Source: Sophora flavescens
Taxonomy: Eukaryota; Streptophyta; Magnoliopsida; Fabales; Fabaceae
NCBI GenBank assembly: GCA_030762895.1
Contig: CM061066.1
Coordinates: 13,821,751 to 13,885,750 of the forward strand
Length of the DNA: 64,000 nt
Reading direction: 5' to 3'
Every line of letters starts with the position of its first letter. The stretch's first letter is position 1. Made by a program: the position numbers and the translations under genes. This document shows, piece by piece, positions 53,601 to 64,000 of this stretch. The notes beneath the pieces are model-generated. The model was not told the origin of the DNA. It was given only the letters and a program-made list of their open reading frames with translations, and ran no database searches.

Positions 53601-56213
53601 TAAGAACAAAGTATCCTAGGTCCATAACCTTCTAGGTTCGGCCTTCATTGGATCTATAGTCTAGAAATCTTTAAACTTTCCAATCTCTTAGACTTGGCAT
53701 CCAAATATCTTATGGAGATCAAGTCCATGATCATCTTGGAAAACAATGGAATCTTAAACATTCCAATCTCTTAGACTTAGCATCCAAATATCTTATGGAG
53801 CTCAAGTCCATGATCTTCTTGGAAAAATGAAAATAATACATCCTAGCTTTAATAACATAGAATAAACAAGTTAGAAATCTCTTAGACTTAGCATCCAAAT
53901 ATCTTATGGAGCTCAAGCACATGATCATTTTGGAAAAATAAAAACTCAAACATCCTAGTACCTAAACACTAAGTTTCGGACATCATAGGATGATGAGGAA
54001 TATATTCTTTGTTTAACAATAACTCTTAGGTTTAGAATCACAAGGTATTAAGAGTTCTAAATCCATGATCAATACTTGGAAAGTTGAAACATAGTATCCT
54101 TAGCCTACTTATTCATATTGTTCGGCCATCATAGGAACAAGCTATCAAAACTTCCAAGATTTATAGATTCAAGATCAAGGGATAGTTAGAAACTCAAACA
54201 CATTATCATTTTCCAAAAGTTGAAACAAAAACTTCCTAGGTCACAAATGCAAGCATTCGGACTTCATTGGAAGAGATGGGTAGAGATTTTTGTTTTACAC
54301 AACCTCTTAGTATGTGAAAATATAAGTTAATACAAGACTATATAAAGTTGTTTCAACTCAAAAGGAGTTTTCCACCATTTTAGAGAGATTTTAGAAGTTT
54401 AAAGCATATAAAGAACACATAAAGTAAACTAAGAAATAAAAGATGAAACTTGCAAAAATATTCATATGAGAGCATTACCCTTAGTATAAGGAAGAACTTT
54501 AATGAAGGACTTAAGTAGAAAAGATGAATAAAAACTAAAGCTTTAAGAGCTTGAACTTTTAGAACAAAGAAGATGAAGGTTTAATGGAGTTTGAAGAAGG
54601 AAGATGATGAAGTGAAAATGAGAGGGATATATATAGAGAGGGGAGAGAGTGGTACGAAATTGAGGAGAGATGAATGAGCTTGGAGAGCAAGTTTTGACAT
54701 TGTGCCTTGTTAGGTTTGAGAAGAGAGAGAAAAATGGGTTTTTAGAATATAATATGTTATATTTCAAAAAGTGTCATCATGACCACTTTTTAGGAGATAT
54801 CTTAGGCCATACCTCTAGGTATTCACCTCACTCCCTCATCTCACCTCAAGCCTTTTATGTCTTCTATTCTGCTCCATTTCGTAACCGGGTTGCATCTCCG
54901 ATCGTAATTCTTCCGACGTTTTCGCCCGAATAAAATATTATGTTTTATTTTTGAACGAAAAGTTTCAAAATAACCAAAGTTGAAGGAAACATAATAAAAA
55001 CATTAATCGTCTCATTCACTGGTCAAAATTAGGTTTTCTGCACAGTAAACTTGTACGGGCAGTGAAAACGCAGACCGACTTTCGTCTGAATTTTCAACTG
55101 AAAATTTAACCATGACTTAATATGATATAACATCACAAGAAAATGATTTTAGTTTAATTAAAATCATCCTGAGTTTAATCTAAAATAAATAAATTTAAAT
55201 ATATATCTACTGCTACAAAAAGCATAGGAAAAACAGGGTGTTACATTATCCGTCAATCTGCTGTGTGATCGAGATGTGTAGGATTTGTATCAAGTAACCG
55301 ACCTAGATAATGGAAATCGTTTCTGAAATACTAAGTAATTAAGTGTGAATACTTGACAGAAAGTAAAACTTAGATTTGAAATATAAGAACACTACAGATG
55401 AATTAATATAGAAAAGGTAGTTATTTATTAAATTTGATGAAGAACAATTTCTGGGAAATTGAATAGAAACGAATGAAAATGTTAATTTAAGTAAAAGATG
55501 TCAAAAACAAAGAATTACTTATAATATTAGAGTAAAGGAAACCTTGATTAAACAAGTATGAAGTACAGAAAAGTAACGAAAGTTGCAGAAAGAATATGAA
55601 GAACATGATGACTAAACTGGAAAGTGTATGAAGAACTTGAAGGAAATGAACCAATATTGTATTGAAATTGAACATTGTATTGATGATAACAGGGTGGAAG
55701 GAATACTTGAGTTAATCCGTTAGTCTGCTGTGTGATCGAGAAATGTAGGATGTTTCAAGTTCCAACCTCGTTTACATTGTGCTTACTAGTATTTATAGGC
55801 AAATAAAGTAACTACCTACTACTAACTTCCTATCTTAATAACTGCCACGTATCTTGGCAGTTCTCTAAATTTCAAATTTAAACTGGTTGTCAAACAACTC
55901 TGATAACTGCTCAATTTCTTGAACCGCTCCGCATCAACTTGATTGTCTTCGACGGTCTGGCTGCTTGACAACTTATCTTACTAATGTCGTGTCAGTCTTG
56001 AGGACTTAGCCATTTTCATACTTCTCTGTATGTTTGACAAATCTTCTTAATACTTTGTCAAAAAGCTTGGTTGTCATTTTATCCTTTCTGTCAACCAGTA
56101 TTTTCTTGTCAACTAAATATTTTCAATACTTAGAAAATATTAGTCATTACTCTGATTCCTTCGTCAGCCTGTCGAAATGCATCCGTCAATAATCAAAAAT
56201 TTCACCCCTAACA
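50698..56213 (-). repeat. R3: 3' LTR of a further retroelement, interrupted by a solo LTR
   Basis: The ends are TGTTAACG (50698) and CCCCTAACA (56213), an inverted TGTTA-TAACA pair. The next bases on the right (TATGCCCCCCAAGTTTT; minus strand AAAACTTGGGGGGCATA) form a polypurine tract, which identifies this as the 3' LTR of a minus-strand element. Its own length without the insert is about 1.5 kb. It contains a partial internal duplication: the text around CTGCTGTGTGATCGAG occurs at about 55258 and 55722, and GAAGAACTTGAA-GGAATACTTGA at about 51140 and 55630. Confidence 0.7.
51227..55245 (-). mobile_element. Tekay/Del-type solo LTR inside the R3 LTR
   Basis: About 4.0 kb. In the minus orientation it starts TGTAACACCCTG and ends GGGGTGTTACA. 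It shares blocks with the 57162-61732 LTR (CACTG-CAGTAAAAGTTTAC-like text near 55050, GCAACCAGC near the end, repeats of AGGAC-C-CTAGCCCATAA corresponding to the 'tgtgtcct' repeats). No internal region is present. Flanks are ttata (left) and ttatc (right), a 4/5 TSD, and flanking R3 text is continuous without it. Confidence 0.85.
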
Positions 56214-56671
56214 TATGCCCCCCAAGTTTTACTTTTCGACGGCTTTGTTTGTCTAACATGTCAACTGAAGAACTTCTTGTCAACTCCAAACTTGTCAATT
56301 CTTCTATAGTCTTCTGAATTCGACGTTCTTCTTTATGTCAATTTTTTCTGTCAACTTTCCATCTATCGACTTATCACTTGTCAACTTTCTTTTAGCCAAA
56401 ACAGTATATATCAATTTTGGGACTTCTTTCTCAATTTTTATGTAGCCTCTTTCTGTCTGTCTAACGAAAGCTCAAATTTTAAAATTCACTCCTAATAATA
56501 GGAATGCTAAATGGACTTATTTGTACTATTCTTATATTCTAATTTATAAATTTATAAAAAGGATAATTTAGAGAAAGGTTTTTCTACCAATGCAATTTGT
56601 TGGTGGGAAACACTTGCTTTTGGCTTTTAAATGATGTATCAGCTGATATAATGATAATAATTAGATGTATT
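56214..56671 (-). other. R3 internal sequence next to its polypurine tract
   Basis: Rich in TGTCAA words, continuing the style of the R3 LTR; no coding sequence. It is cut at 56672 by a Tekay LTR fragment. Confidence 0.5.
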
Positions 56672-57161
56672 TGTAACACCCCCTTGGGCATTACCTTGTA
56701 ACATGTGCGGAAATAAATTAAAAAGTAATTCGCTGGTTGCTTTCGGAAAATTAATTTATTATAAGGTAGAAAACTCGGGAGTAAAAATTTTATTTAACGG
56801 AAAACTCTAGAAACATGATACACAAATTAAAGAAACATGATACACAAATTAAAGTAGTAAAGTCATATTGAATATCTTTACACATTCATAACAAGGTTGC
56901 CATGACATACACTGTTTTCTAAAAGAGTCTCATTTTCAAAAGAGAAAATTATAACAAACACTAACTTATGACCTCACAGTTAAATACCTTTTTAATTGTA
57001 CAACTCAACCAAAATTCCTAAGCCGGTCACTCTACAAGACAGTTATTTGAAATACCCTCGTGACATTCCCACTAACGAAATACTTCTTCAAGCATCTAGA
57101 AGTTAAGTCCTCGAATGACTTAGTGAATTCCTATCCTTCGCTTCATCCGTACTAGTGTACC
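56672..57161 (-). repeat. Tekay-type LTR fragment, minus strand, cut by the plus-strand Tekay element
   Basis: The minus strand matches the last 500 bp of the 57162-61732 LTR: GGTACACTAGTA, GAGGACTTAAC, CTTGAAGA-GTAT, GGGAATGTCACGAGG, CCGAAAGCAACCAGC. It ends GGGGTGTTACA at 56672. Its remainder should lie beyond the 3' LTR of the inserted element, outside the window. Confidence 0.85.
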
Positions 57162-60100
57162 TGTAACACCCCGATTTTCACTGCTTTGTAATATCGGTAA
57201 TAAATATATAAATATATATTTTTATCCGAGACTTAGAAAATGATTTTGGATAAACCAAGGTCATTTCCTTGTTATACTTATTTTTATAAGGTTACGAGGA
57301 AGTTTTTGGTTGAAAATTCAGACGGAAGCCAGTCTGCCGTTTTAAGTTTTCACTGACAGTAAAAGTTTACTGCTCAGAAGACCTAATTTTAACTCGTGAA
57401 CGAGATGAATTTTTTTTTATCATATTTACTACGATACTGGAAGTTTTGAAAATTTTGGTGTAAAAATTAAAATATTATATTTGTTGCGGGTGTATACGTC
57501 GAGATATCTCTAGGAAAAGCTTGCGCCAGATGAATCGAGGAGTCGGCAACGTAGCTGAGATGATGGATTTGACCGACTTGATGAGAATTTATGACGAGCT
57601 TATCTGTGTCATAATGGCCATAATGGCGCATTTATGACAAAGTGAATTTTTGCTATGAAATGACCATTTTACCATTGTCTTTTTATGACAATTACAAGCC
57701 ACGCCATTGGAAAATTTGACCAAACCTTACCCGAAACCCACGGCTCCAACATGTCTTCTTCACTTAAGCAAGTTTCATTTCCATTTTCAAGACATTTTTC
57801 TCTCAAAGTTAAGCTTTTGTCTTAAGAACTTCAAGAACAACCCTAAGTGTTCATATTCACCAGATTTTTACATAGCGATTCTGATCATTTTTCTGTTCCG
57901 AATCTTGGAAAACTTTAAACATGAAAGTTGTTCATATTTATCTCTTCTTTCCAATGCCATAAATATCATCCAAAACTGACAAGTATGTTGAGAGATATAC
58001 ACAAATTACTAAAACTGTTCTAAACCCTCACCATGTTCATCTTTTTCCTTAAGTTTCTCAAGAACACCATGAGAAATTTGTGAAGAACATCATCAAAATC
58101 TTGTTTTCCTTGAATCATCAAGAGGTAAAAACTTCTTCTCTTGTCATTTAAATCATTTCTCTTCACAACTTTTGTAGATTCATGGCTTAGATCAACATGT
58201 TCTTCATTTACTTCAAAGTTCATGGAACTAGATTCAAAAATTCATAACTAATTCTAGAAAACTCCTTTTGACATGAAACCAATTGCTATGATCTTATAAT
58301 CATCTCTATTTTCATCATCTAGAAGCATAAGATCATGAGAAAATTCTTTACCTAATTTCTGGACTGGGCCGAATCTAGGTCAATGTTGTGTTCATAGGTT
58401 TTGTTTCATTTTCATGTCTTGATTCATGATTATATCTTGATAGTTCTTGTACTCAAGTATATAGAAGATCAAAAATAAAACTTGAGCCTATTTGTTTCTT
58501 CAAAAACCGAAACCCTAGGTATGAGCACTTGATGGTTTTGTGATTCAGAAGTTGTTTGTAACACTTGAATCTAACTCTAGGTCTAGTATGTTGATTAAGT
58601 CCAAGAGTTGAAGAAATTTTAAAATTTCTAGCCTATGGATCTTGAGAAAACCGAACCCTAGTTCTTAGAACTAGAGGAGTTTTAGTTCATGTTCTTGGTT
58701 CATAATCTTGGTTTAAGTGATTAATCATGCTTAAGTAACTTATGGATCATTAATCCTTAAGTTAACCAAATTTTAATTTTCCTAACCTAGAAAATTGGGT
58801 AAAGCCGAACCCTAACCTTCATGAGCCAAGTGTATTGTTGTTTTATTTGATTTATTTTGGTTGCAATTCGTTTGAAGGAAAAAACCAAGTTAACCGATTT
58901 ACGCTGACGGAGAGAAATCGGATCGGGATCAGGAGACTAACAGAAATTGTAGTATAGTCTTCAAGAGGTAAGGGGGGTATGCCTGAGGAGTTTAAGATAA
59001 TCTCATGCTTATTTGTGGAGTCATTTATTAATTTTCTGTATGAAATATTTTATTATATTGTACTGTTTACTATTAATTGCTAGCTTGATGTGATGTTTAT
59101 CTGAGTAATTGAATTGATGTGATGTGTGGACTTACATGATTATATTTATTTATTTATATTATAATTATGATGCATGTCATGAATTGATATATGCCATGCT
59201 ATTATGTGATTGGAATTTATCTGCTGTTGAGTGTTGGACTAAGTAACCTGACATTGGTCAGTGTTAAAAATTTTAATTAAGAATAAAAAACTTAATAAGC
59301 TTGGATAATTAATCAGAGGGATTAATTTGGGAGATTTTGAGAAAAATGAAGAAAATTATTATTTTAATAATATTTTGTGGAAACTGTGTAAATAAGCCAT
59401 AGTAAGGGCGAAACCGTGAAATTTTTTCACAGGCTCTAATTTTTATATAATAAATTCAATTTTATTATAAAATGTTATTTAAAGTGATTAAGTTCTGAAA
59501 ATAATGTTTATAGCAGTCAGAACAATTACTTCTGACGGAGAAATGATACAAGTTATTTAATATTATTTATTTAATATTATTAAATATTAAATATTTAATT
59601 ATTTAAATATTCGATATTTAATTTTTAAATTTTATTAAAAAAATTTAGTTGAAATTTATTAAGAATTATTTTTTGAAGTGAAACAATTAGAAATAAAGAG
59701 ATTTATCAATGATTTTCAGATTTTATCAACGTTTTAACAGAAAAAGGATTTCTGTAAAAATATTTTATTCAGTGAAGTTATTCCATTAAACTTGGATAAG
59801 TTTTCGGAGCTGTTGTTTTGTATTTGATTTTCACTGAGCGAAATGTTTTACAAGCAGATAAATGAGCCTAGAAACAGAGATGTCGGGGTTCTAGTGCTGT
59901 ATGGATACGTAGATCAAGGATCTGTGTCATGGGACGGAGTGTCCTGTAAAGTTTTGTTTTTGGACTGTGTGTCCTAAATTGATGTGGAATGTGTGAGTTC
60001 CATATCCGCGAGCCTAAAACTGGTGCATCGGTTTAAGGGCTTCGTGATTGAGCACTCGGACTATGTGTCCTGTGTTGAGTTTAAAACATTTGGGCTGTGT

Positions 60101-61732
60101 GTCCTGTGTTTGTTTAAAGTGAAAAGTCTTAATATAAAATTAAGCATGGTCGTTAGCTTTGTGCTTCGAAAAGGAAACATTATTACAACAAAGAAAACCA
60201 AACGAGAATAAAAGTTTTTGTCATGCATTTTTGGCAGATGTGCCATGTGTTATGATCATTGTGTTCTGTGTGGACCAATGAGTTACCATGTGTATGACTA
60301 CAACAATGGTTGGATAGTTGTCACAAGGGGCCGTATGACTAAGCTGCAATAGCTGTTTGAGTGGCTATCATACGAGGTCGGATAATACTTGTGCATAGCT
60401 GCAATAGTTGTTTGAGTGGTTATAGCACAAGTGACTCTGTACATAACTGCAATAGCTGTTTGAGTGGTTATGTATCTCTGTACAACTACAAAAGTTGTTT
60501 GTGTGGTTGCCACAGAGGGGTCGTGTGAATAATTGCAATAGTTGTTTGAGCATTGGTCACATGTAATTGAGGTGGATTATCCGACAGTGTATCTGTGTAC
60601 AACTACAATAGCTGTTTGAGTGGTTGTCACAGAGGTGTCATGTGAACAGTTGCAATAGCTGTTTGAGCAATGGTCACATGAGGTTGAGATTTCTTGGGCA
60701 TTGTTTTGTTCGTTTTTACAATGTGCCATGTACGGAGCCTGATCAGCTTGAAACGAAACAGAAAGTTGTGGGATCTCCGAAGATTAGGTATCAAAATAGA
60801 GTTGAATATTGAAGTGCCATGCATTTTTACAAAATGACGATGACTGCAGGGTATGAAACCCTGTGAAATAAATTATTCTGTTGTTTTAAGTTAATTTTAT
60901 TATGTTGTGAATATTTGGTATTTGCTATTCGAGAGTCGTGCATGGGGTTGTCTTATTAAAAACTCATATTGGAAACTCACCCTTACAAATATATCAGGTT
61001 TATTTTAGACTAAGGTCGTACTTGGGTACACTAGTATGGATAAAGCGAAGGAATTCACTGAGTCGTTCGAGGACTTAACTCCTAGATGCTTGAAGAGGTA
61101 TGCGTCGGTGGGAATGTCACGAGGATGATAATTCAGGATCTACATCAAGTACGTACCAGACTTTGACCATGGAGACATCTTTACCGCCTCTTTGATTTCT
61201 TATCGATTTTCTTGTAGAGTAGGAACTTATATGTTCTGATACTTCCATAGTTTCGAAAGTAGAGGTATCCTCACCGGATATTTCGATAGGTTGGGAGAAC
61301 TATGGTGGTCTTCCCAACAGTGATTATTAGTACTGACCAGCTATAGGACTTTTGGTGTCTTATAAAGTAGTGGTACTTGGTTAGTCTGGATGTTTGACTA
61401 TTGAAAGTCATTCTTTTGAGTTGTAATTCCAGATTAACGCTACGGTACAATTACGTCTTTATTTTCTTATGTTATGATTTTGGGAGATGACCTGTTATGT
61501 GAAAGTCTATGTGTAAATCTCTTATGAATACCTATTTATATTATGTTAATGGTGATTGAGGTGTGTATGGAGTAAAAGAAAACGAAAAAAAAAATTATCA
61601 CCAATTTTGAAAGGGATGAGTAACTAGAAATTTATATTTTTCCGAAAGCAACCAGCAATAAACATTTTTTTTATTAAGTGTATTTCCGCAACAAGTTACA
61701 TAAATGTGATACCCTGAAAATAGGGTGTCACA
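57162..61732 (+). repeat. Tekay element 5' LTR
   Basis: Starts TGTAACACCCCG and ends GGGTGTCACA, an imperfect inverted terminal pair. It includes GGACTGTGTGTCCT-type repeats (59930-60115) and a tandem array (60290-60690). ORFs within it are low-quality and not called. Confidence 0.88.
60290..60690 (+). repeat. Tandem repeat array in the Tekay LTR
   Basis: Six to seven imperfect units of about 55-70 bp built on (AC)TGCAATAGCTGTTTGAGTGG followed by TTATGTA or TTGTCACAGAG text. Confidence 0.88.
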
Positions 61733-61736
61733 TTAG

Positions 61737-61748
61737 TGGTATCAGAGC
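61737..61748 (+). promoter_or_regulatory. Tekay primer-binding site, tRNA-iMet
   Basis: TGGTATCAGAGC, the complement of the initiator-Met tRNA 3' end, begins five bases after the LTR end. Confidence 0.95.
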
Positions 61749-62049
61749 TGGTCGAGTCTTTCGAGAAACCTTGGGGAATAGGTCTGTTAGGTTTTTGTTG
61801 TATGATATCTGGTTGAACTTTGTTTGAATTGTTTCTTGTTTGAAACAATGTGTGTTGACACACAAGTAAGTATGTTTTGGTGGGTTCTGATTGGGTTGAG
61901 ACCTTGAGAGATCTCATGTTTAGTAAAGGGTACTTTTGTTCATGTTGATACATTTGTTTATCCTTTAGGACGGTATCAGACATTTGAATAAGGTACATGT
62001 TATTGAAAATTTTTGGAAAAATTTTCTGAGAATGTCCTAAGTTTGTGCG
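61749..62049 (+). other. Tekay leader
   Basis: Non-coding. Donor-like ACACAAGTAAGTATG (about 61858) and, later, AAACACGTAAGTATACG (about 62305) lie upstream of an acceptor-like CGTCTTGTAG at 62362, so a leader intron is possible. Confidence 0.4.
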
Positions 62050-62260
62050 GACGGATGGATGTTGAGTTTCTGATTGATCTAGTTTCTAGATTTAGCCAGA
62101 TCTCAACCGCTTTGTGTAGGATATCGCCAACGAAGTTAGTTGAGTTAGACTTCAAGAAATAGAATTTTCGTCCATTTCTTGATAAGTTAGTCATCATCTT
62201 CATCGATGATGTTCTCGTTTACTCTACGAGTCACGAGGAGCATAAGAAACCATGGATAAT
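62050..62260 (+). pseudogene. RT-derived fragment in the Tekay leader, upstream of gag
   Basis: Plus-strand translation gives DVEFLIDLVS, then ISPTKLVELDFKK, a stop, and FRPFLDKLVIIFIDDVLVYS followed by TSHEEHKK. These are two separate parts of a Tekay-type RT: the start (family VEFSIDLVPGT ... RMSPxELxELK) and the catalytic box region (FIDDILVYSKSxEEH), with about 150 residues missing between. In an intact element RT lies after gag and protease, so this piece is misplaced. It probably came from recombination or template switching during reverse transcription. Confidence 0.8.
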
Positions 62261-62369
62261 AGATGGTACATTGATTGAATTGCTTCTTAGAAGCAATGTG
62301 TTTTAAACACGTAAGTATACGTTTCAGTTTATGGTTACCATTTAACTGATTGCGTCTTGTAGGTCAATT

Positions 62370-63539
62370 ATGGAACCAGAAGGTGGACGTGGACGCAGCT
62401 GTGGCAGAGGCCGTAGAGGTGGTCGTGTTAACGGCCGTGGTAACTTCGAAGAGAACTATGAGGAAGTCGGAGGCATTGACTATGCTGCACAAGCAATGGC
62501 AGATGTTGATGATGCTATTACACAACAAACTGCTACAATGGTTGCCCAGAATTTACAGGAACAACTTCGAGCGGAACAGGCTGCTGAGGGCAGAGGTCTT
62601 ACTGTTTTTAGATGCCAGAATCCTCCACAATTTCATGGAGATGTGGATCCTACAAAAGCTGATTTGTGGATTCAGGAGATAAAGAAAATATTTGAGTTGA
62701 TTCATAGTCCAGAAGGAGTGAAGGTGCCTTATGCTACTTATATGCTGTTCGGAGATGCTGAGTATTGGTGGAAGGGCATTAAGCAACTGCTAGAAGCAGA
62801 AAATCAGGAGATTTCTTGGGAGATATTTCGAAACTTGTTTCTGAACAAGTATTTTCCTCATAGTGCTCGAGCTGAAAAAGAGCAAGAATTTTGCGTCTAC
62901 AGCACGAGAATATGTCTGTTGGGGAATACGCGGGAAAAAAATTTGAGTCACTTGCCAAGTATTTTCGCTTCTTCCAATAACCCGGATGAAGACTGGAAGT
63001 GTGAAAGGTTTGAAGGAGGACTACGATTTGAAATCAAGGAGTCGGTACTGCCACTGGAAATTAAGAATTTCCATGCTTTAGTTGAGAAATGTAGAAGAGT
63101 AGAACTGATGAGGAAAGGGAGAGATAATGGAGGGAATGTTGGAGGACCCTCTCGAATCAAGAACCAGTTTCAAAATCAGAATCAGGAGGAGAAGCAAATC
63201 AAGAGAAAACCATATTTCCGACCACCAAGAAATGACCAGAACCAACAACTATATCGTCCAGTTATTTCTGTATCAGGTAGTAGAGGCCAAAGGAACCAAA
63301 GCCAAGGCCAAGGCAGGAGATGTTTCAAATGTGGAGATTCAAATCACATGGCAAATAACTGCCCTTTTAAAGAAAAGAAATGTTTCAATTGTGATCAAAT
63401 AGGACACTTATCAAAGGATTGTAATGCATCAAGGCGTGGACCAGTTGTCAATAAAATAAGAACCAATAAACCAACGGCTAAGGGGAGAGTTTATACCATG
63501 AGTGGTGCCGAAGTTTTAAATTTTGACGATCTCTTTTAA
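62370..63539 (+). CDS. Tekay-type gag
   Basis: A 389-codon ORF starting MEPEGGRGRSCGRGRRGG. After a Gly/Arg-rich N-terminus comes the capsid block (FRCQNPPQFHGDVDPTKADL, WIQEIKKIF, WWKGIKQLL, WEIFRNLFLNKYFPHSARAE; about residues 85-220), then LEIKNFHALVEKCRRVE, and two CCHC knuckles CFKCGDSNHMANNC and CFNCDQIGHLSKDC (about residues 315-360). Around residues 170-185 the usual QG-SVxEYxxxFxxLxR text is altered (CVYSTRICLLGNTREKNLSH), which suggests compensating frameshifts. An alternative ATG at 62350 is in another frame. Gag forms particles and packages RNA. Confidence 0.9.
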   Translation: MEPEGGRGRSCGRGRRGGRVNGRGNFEENYEEVGGIDYAAQAMADVDDAITQQTATMVAQNLQEQLRAEQAAEGRGLTVFRCQNPPQFHGDVDPTKADLWIQEIKKIFELIHSPEGVKVPYATYMLFGDAEYWWKGIKQLLEAENQEISWEIFRNLFLNKYFPHSARAEKEQEFCVYSTRICLLGNTREKNLSHLPSIFASSNNPDEDWKCERFEGGLRFEIKESVLPLEIKNFHALVEKCRRVELMRKGRDNGGNVGGPSRIKNQFQNQNQEEKQIKRKPYFRPPRNDQNQQLYRPVISVSGSRGQRNQSQGQGRRCFKCGDSNHMANNCPFKEKKCFNCDQIGHLSKDCNASRRGPVVNKIRTNKPTAKGRVYTMSGAEVLNFDDLF

Positions 63540-64000
63540 GGTAGTTTTGACATCACTGATAATCCTTTAACTGAACTTTTAAATTTGGGTGCGATGCAAT
63601 TTTTTTTTTCTTCTTTTCTCGATAGATTGTGTGAAACATTTGACTTGTCTGTTTATTCCTTATCATATGATGTGATCGTTTCAAAACCCCTTGCTGAATC
63701 AATTTTTGTGAAATTTTATATGTGGGAACTATCCTATTTTTGTTCAGGATAGACACTTTCGTGATAAAAGAAGTTTCTTGATGAGACTTAGTCGATTCAC
63801 TTTTACTTTTGGTGGAAGTGATCCAGTCTAAATTTTGTCGGGCTGATGTTCTTTTAAATCGTTGAGTAGTAAAGTTCTTGTGAAGGAAGAAACTTTATTA
63901 GAGTCATGTTTGTAAACATATATTGGCCATGCATTTTTACACTCACGAACCTATTGAATAATCTTTTTACATATTGGACACTTGTATCTTTCAGATTGGT
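63540..64000 (+). pseudogene. Tekay protease region, degenerate
   Basis: Read on from gag, NPLTELLNLGAMQFF then LCETFDLSVYSLSYDVIVSK aligns with the protease start (DTGATxSFI ... LxLxLSxLPYDLVVSTP), but the active-site DTGA reads NLGA and a T-run (63600-63610) disturbs it. Stops follow from about 63750. The active site is lost. Confidence 0.7.

Larger units (their letters stand above)
57162..64000 (+). mobile_element. Tekay/Del chromovirus-type Ty3/gypsy element (5' part)
   Basis: Starts with a 4.57-kb LTR, then a tRNA-iMet PBS, a leader, and gag with double zinc knuckle. Very long LTRs beginning TGTAACACCC and an iMet PBS are characteristic of the Tekay/Del lineage. The five bases before it (gtacc, 57157-57161) are the expected TSD. 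Protease is already degenerate and the rest lies outside the window. Confidence 0.88.

Overview
This window is plant nuclear DNA, most likely from a eudicot. It is almost entirely nested transposable elements, as in pericentromeric or otherwise repeat-dense chromatin. The evidence is Ty3/gypsy retroelements primed by tRNA-Asp and tRNA-iMet, CACTA (En/Spm) DNA transposons with 3-bp target duplications, a plant L1-type LINE, a tRNA-derived SINE, a Helitron terminus, and intron-bearing fragments of plant genes. I found no intact cellular gene; the host-like coding pieces (eIF5A, a receptor-like cytoplasmic kinase tail, a coiled-coil piece) are fragments inside or beside transposons.

Layout. (1) 1-1055 and 13456-14360: an old minus-strand LINE split by an LTR retrotransposon. 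That element (called R1, 1056-13455; LTRs 1056-2336 and 12174-13455; TSD gcagc; tRNA-Asp PBS) keeps only a gag remnant and is itself split by CACTA-1 (4580-11183, TSD aat). CACTA-1 carries a minus-strand Transposase_24/C48-protease gene, an eIF5A gene segment with introns, and a plus-strand coiled-coil fragment. (2) 14361-17680: a SINE, a foldback element, a truncated Tekay/Del-type LTR and a Helitron 3' end. (3) 17681-26697: CACTA-2 (TSD tac), with a decayed TNP2 transposase and a Transposase_24 gene, both plus strand. (4) 27201-about 45996: a minus-strand Athila-lineage element (R2) with gag, protease, RT, RNase H, integrase and an env-like ORF. Its protease-RT coding region is split cleanly by CACTA-3 (35565-42784, TSD aga), which encodes another Transposase_24/C48 gene. 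(5) 45997-50697: a deletion junction, a kinase C-terminal exon and a CACTA-4 end. (6) 50698-56671: the 3' LTR and adjoining sequence of a fourth retroelement (R3), into which a 4-kb minus-strand Tekay-type solo LTR (51227-55245) inserted. (7) 56672-64000: a minus-strand LTR fragment interrupted by a plus-strand Tekay/Del element (5' LTR 57162-61732, tRNA-iMet PBS, an RT-derived leader segment, gag, broken protease) that runs off the window.

The nesting gives a relative chronology: LINE, then R1, then CACTA-1; R2, then CACTA-3; R3 LTR, then the solo LTR. Removing CACTA-3 with one TSD copy restores the R2 reading frame, and removing R1 restores the LINE ORF1 frame.

The signals I rate most highly are three: the eIF5A segment in CACTA-1, whose hypusine lysine is Asn; paired short palindromes with a different sequence in R1, R2 and CACTA-3, found in R1 and R2 both in the LTR and again downstream of the coding block; and a misplaced RT fragment between the PBS and gag of the Tekay element. 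All calls are from reading the sequence by eye; no database search was run.
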